Both the position numbers and the translations under genes were made by a program. DNA of 64,000 nucleotides from Bacillus sp. ISL-45 (GTDB lineage Bacteria > Bacillota > Bacilli > Bacillales > Cytobacillaceae). Position 1 is the stretch's first letter; each line of letters begins with the position of its first letter. Shown one piece after another: positions 61,695 to 64,000 of this stretch. The stretch spans positions 29,593-93,592 of the forward strand of contig NZ_JAGGQQ010000005.1 in the NCBI RefSeq assembly GCF_018613195.1, given 5' to 3'. The notes beneath the pieces were generated by a model. That model was not told the DNA's origin, ran no database searches, and saw only the letters and a list, made by a program, of their open reading frames with translations.

Positions 61695-61964
61695 ATGACA
61701 CGTTACGGATATGTAAGCCGCATTCTATCGTCTATCTATCTTGTATCCGAAAGTAGCAGCACAGTGAGCAGCGAAAAGCTAATCGAACTCTATTCGTATC
61801 TTTCTTGTATAATCTGTGTATTCAATCGCTCAGAGAAGAGCAAGAAGACTCGCATTGAATCGTTAAGTAATGTGGGGAAACACCATAGAAGAATCATTGA
61901 GCGTAGCTTTAATCTTACACGGGGCTATAAGGGACAATTTTACACGCCCCCAAGCCCCCTATAA
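61695..61964 (+). CDS. possible small protein, weakly supported
   Basis: This 89-residue frame (MTRYGYVSRILSSIYLVSES at the start) is rich in Ser, Arg and Tyr and has a moderately hydrophobic patch with two Cys (YSYLSCIICVF). I recognise no domain and see only a weak GGGGCG ribosome site. It lies between the resolvase terminator and a convergent gene. It may be a real small gene of the element, but the evidence is mainly its length. Confidence 0.4.
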   Translation: MTRYGYVSRILSSIYLVSESSSTVSSEKLIELYSYLSCIICVFNRSEKSKKTRIESLSNVGKHHRRIIERSFNLTRGYKGQFYTPPSPL

Positions 61965-62084
61965 ATTATACCTGCAATTGTACCTTTTAAATTCCGTGTA
62001 TGTAATCAGACTCGGTAGGTAAGAAATAAGAAAAGCGTAAACATTAGTACTTGTTAACAGACTAACGTACGCCGTAAAGGGTTA

Positions 62085-62741
62085 TTACCTTCTTCTTTTT
62101 TTTCTAAGAGTAGCACTAAAATTCCCTGCTACATTGGTGAATAGATTTAAAGGTATTTCTAAAGGGTACAACCCACCAATAACTATAGATTGATTATTTT
62201 TATTATCATTCCTTCTTGCCTTTTCAATAATCTCTTCCAATAATTCTACTTGTTCACTATTCTTAATCTCTTCGTCTAGTGCAGCAAGCTTTTCTTTGTT
62301 AAGTTTTATTTCTTCGAGTAAACGAATGATTTCTTTATTCTGATTAATTAAGTTGAGTACTCTGCTCTCATTTCTTTTAATTTGATCCTGTAAAAATAAA
62401 CTTGTACTTGCCTTTATTACTAGAATTTCCATTTCCTTTTTTTGTTTATCCAGTTTGCTTAACTCAGTCTCTTTTAAGTTAAGTTCGCTTTTTTTTGAAT
62501 TTAAATCCTCAGCAATTTTTGTAACTCTTTCGAGGCTTTGTATTTCTAGTATTTCTAAGTCTTTTGGTGTTAACTTCGGTAAGGCAAATGTTATTAACCC
62601 GCATAATGTTGCAACTCCACCAACGATAGTTGCATACGAATTGTAAGTATTACTACTAATCCAATTTAACTTTACAGCAACGAAGCCCCCTATAAAATAT
62701 AGAACACCTAATGTAATGATTGCCAACAAAATCTTTCTCAA
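62085..62741 (-). CDS. membrane-anchored coiled-coil protein
   Basis: This 218-residue protein has two N-terminal membrane segments (ILLAIITLGVLYFIGGFVAV and YATIVGGVATLCGLITFAL) and a long coiled coil (about 65-180, LNSKKSELNLKETELSKLDK, IIRLLEEIKLNKEKLAALDE). It ends with a short basic tail (KKRRR). I do not recognise the family. The start is TTG behind AGGGGG. It is the only gene of the element on the minus strand, which is typical of cargo such as phage-exclusion or defence genes, but no specific function can be shown. Confidence 0.75.
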   Translation of the reverse strand: MRKILLAIITLGVLYFIGGFVAVKLNWISSNTYNSYATIVGGVATLCGLITFALPKLTPKDLEILEIQSLERVTKIAEDLNSKKSELNLKETELSKLDKQKKEMEILVIKASTSLFLQDQIKRNESRVLNLINQNKEIIRLLEEIKLNKEKLAALDEEIKNSEQVELLEEIIEKARRNDNKNNQSIVIGGLYPLEIPLNLFTNVAGNFSATLRKKRRR

Positions 62742-62869
62742 TTCTATTCCCCCTAAAAATTACCTATTCCAATTATATATGTTTTTAACAATAGAGAATA
62801 AGAGATTTTTAATATATTTATCCAATAAAGTTTACTATCCGCGCCTATCTTTTTAAAGGGGGTAGACGC

Positions 62870-63586
62870 ATGACAAAAATATTTAGTCCAGTCAATATTA
62901 ACGAGAAAGAAAATACCAAGTCGAAAACTGAAACAAAGCTAGAGGGGCTAAGGCGGCGATACAAAAATCGTCCCTCTATAGATTACATTCTACAAATCGA
63001 AAAGTTATGGGAGCGTTATGCCTTAGAGCTAGATACTGCGAAAAAAGAACAACGCTTAGAAACGCTCTTAAAGCAGCTAAGTCATTCGATTAAGTGGCGG
63101 GCGAAAGAAGCGGGCAAACAATGGAACAATAGCCGCCTAAGCGCAGCAGACTTCGAGAGTATCTTTTTTGAGGAAGCATGGAAGCTATGCGATAACTATA
63201 ATCACTTCGGCGAGTTCTACTTCTACGAGACGCTATTACTCGTAATTAAGCGAAGAGGAATCGACCTAACAAGGAATCGGACAAGGACGCAGCAAGGCGC
63301 TTTCGAGCTTAAAGTTCGGCGATTAAAAGAAGAAGCTGCCGATTATATTCCAGACACGCAGACGGACGTAGAGGGCAGTTCTGTTAATAGCTTACTAGTT
63401 GCTCAGATTCTAGCCGTACCGACTTTAACGGAGCAGGAGCGCAAACTATTGCGAACTAAGTACGATAATCCCGACTTATCTAAAGTGGAACTTTCCAGTG
63501 CGTTAGGGCTCAAACATCATCAGGAAGTAACGAGGTTATTTAAAAGGCTTAAGATTAAATTAGCTGCATTCGATAATAAAAATTAA
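62870..63586 (+). CDS. sigma-70-like factor of the element
   Basis: This 238-residue protein resembles phage- or plasmid-type sigma factors. The middle part has a region-2-like stretch (ADFESIFFEEAWKLCDNYNH, YETLLLVIKRRGIDLTRN) and the end has a region-4-like helix-turn-helix (LTEQERKLLRTKYDNPDLSK, LGLKHHQEVTRLFKRLKIKL). The N-terminal 40 residues are charged and unlike known sigma. It may transcribe later genes of the element. GGGGG lies five to seven bases before the ATG, in the repeated 14-bp block GGGGGTAGACGCAT. Confidence 0.75.
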   Translation: MTKIFSPVNINEKENTKSKTETKLEGLRRRYKNRPSIDYILQIEKLWERYALELDTAKKEQRLETLLKQLSHSIKWRAKEAGKQWNNSRLSAADFESIFFEEAWKLCDNYNHFGEFYFYETLLLVIKRRGIDLTRNRTRTQQGAFELKVRRLKEEAADYIPDTQTDVEGSSVNSLLVAQILAVPTLTEQERKLLRTKYDNPDLSKVELSSALGLKHHQEVTRLFKRLKIKLAAFDNKN

Positions 63587-63791
63587 TCGACTATCATAAC
63601 CTTTCCTTTTACTTCTACGCCTTCTCTTAGAGCTTTTTTCCCGTTCCAATACGTTATTTAATTCGTTAGCTCAGATAGACTTCGCACAAATTTTTTAAAA
63701 AATAATCTTTTAATACCAAAGCTTAAAAGTAACAGCGCCTATGGTTGTGTAAGGTGAGAACGCCTTAACAAAATAAAAGGGGCTAAGAGAA

Positions 63792-64000
63792 ATGACAAAC
63801 AAACTACCAAGATACGAACTATTCGAGAAGTACAACGAAGAGAAGCAGCAGGGCTTACAAGTGCAGCAGGAATATGCGGAGATGGTTACCGTAGCAGAGT
63901 TAGAAGTTAAGGGGCTAGAATACCGCTACAACGAGGCAATTAAGAAAGCTGTAGCAGAAGGCGCAGACAATCGAAAGGAGCTAGCTAAGATTAGGAAAGA
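63792..64000 (+). CDS. hypothetical phage/ICE protein, truncated by window end
   Basis: The frame starts with ATG 63792 after AAAGGGG and stays open to the edge. The visible part (MTNKLPRYELFEKYNEEKQQ, then EYAEMVTVAELEVKGLEYRY and KKAVAEGADNRKELAKIRK) is hydrophilic and helical, like a small phage structural or regulatory protein. I do not recognise a domain. The C-terminal end lies beyond the window. The 205 bases between it and the sigma-like gene hold no supported gene. Confidence 0.7.
   Translation, partial: MTNKLPRYELFEKYNEEKQQGLQVQQEYAEMVTVAELEVKGLEYRYNEAIKKAVAEGADNRKELAKIRK

Noticed and set aside
63583-63666. Minus-strand 24-codon stretch ending KGKVMIVD
   Set aside because: The composition looks protein-like, but there is no start codon or ribosome site and a stop precedes it; at most a gene remnant.

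Overview
The window looks like a chromosomal segment of a spore-forming Bacillaceae (Firmicutes), most like a Bacillus sensu lato / Mesobacillus-type organism. The evidence is gene content and gene order. From the left edge to about 57.4 kb the order follows the Bacillus subtilis gapB to ysnB segment: gapB, speH, nrdR, dnaB, dnaI, ytxC, thrS, infC-rpmI-rplT, ysdA, ysdB, ysdC, sspI, ysgA, pheST, rnhC, zapA, cvpA, polX, mutS2, yshE, lcfA, fadR, fadB, etfBA, trxA, uvrC, lysC, yslB, sdhCAB, gerE, ysmB, racE, gerM, rph, rdgB, ysnB. Spore genes (sspI, gerE, gerM) and sporulation or stress promoter motifs support the same placement. The genus is inference.

Layout: 0-9 kb holds a 52-bp tandem array, gapB with CcpN-like boxes, speH behind a structured leader, nrdR, the helicase-loading pair dnaB-dnaI, and T-box-controlled thrS. 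From 9 to 21 kb come the L20-leader-controlled infC operon (ATT start), small membrane genes, ysdB with a near-perfect sigma-W promoter, peptidase ysdC, sspI, and T-box-controlled pheST. From 20 to 33 kb are RNase HIII, ZapA, PolX, MutS2 and the fatty-acid oxidation block (lcfA, FadR with its operator, fadB, etfBA), then trxA.

From 33.4 to 42.5 kb the backbone is interrupted by an accessory block. A Fur-controlled lipoprotein and a Fur-controlled anchored protein plus FTR1 iron permease flank four overlapping envelope-glycan genes (SDR epimerase, flippase-like protein, phosphodiesterase-like membrane enzyme, GT2), and a polytopic glycosyltransferase-like protein follows. The backbone resumes with uvrC, lysine-riboswitch-controlled lysC, a second 52-bp hairpin array, yslB and sdhCAB, then a sortase, a FadR-box thioesterase, gerE, ysmB, racE, gerM, rph, rdgB and ysnB.

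At 57,453 a tRNA-Arg(TCT) gene is followed at once by a tyrosine integrase and foreign-looking genes to the window end: several single-gene units with look-alike terminators, a serine recombinase, a coiled-coil membrane protein, a sigma-like factor and a truncated last gene. I read this as the left end of an integrated element (prophage or ICE) whose other end lies outside the window.

Mobile and repeat features: two copies of a MITE-like element with GGCTCTTTTC-type inverted ends (one with a perfect 8-bp target duplication), two full opposite copies plus a fragment of a roughly 235-bp interspersed repeat, and two arrays that share a 52-bp period but not sequence. No CRISPR array, rRNA or complete IS was seen.
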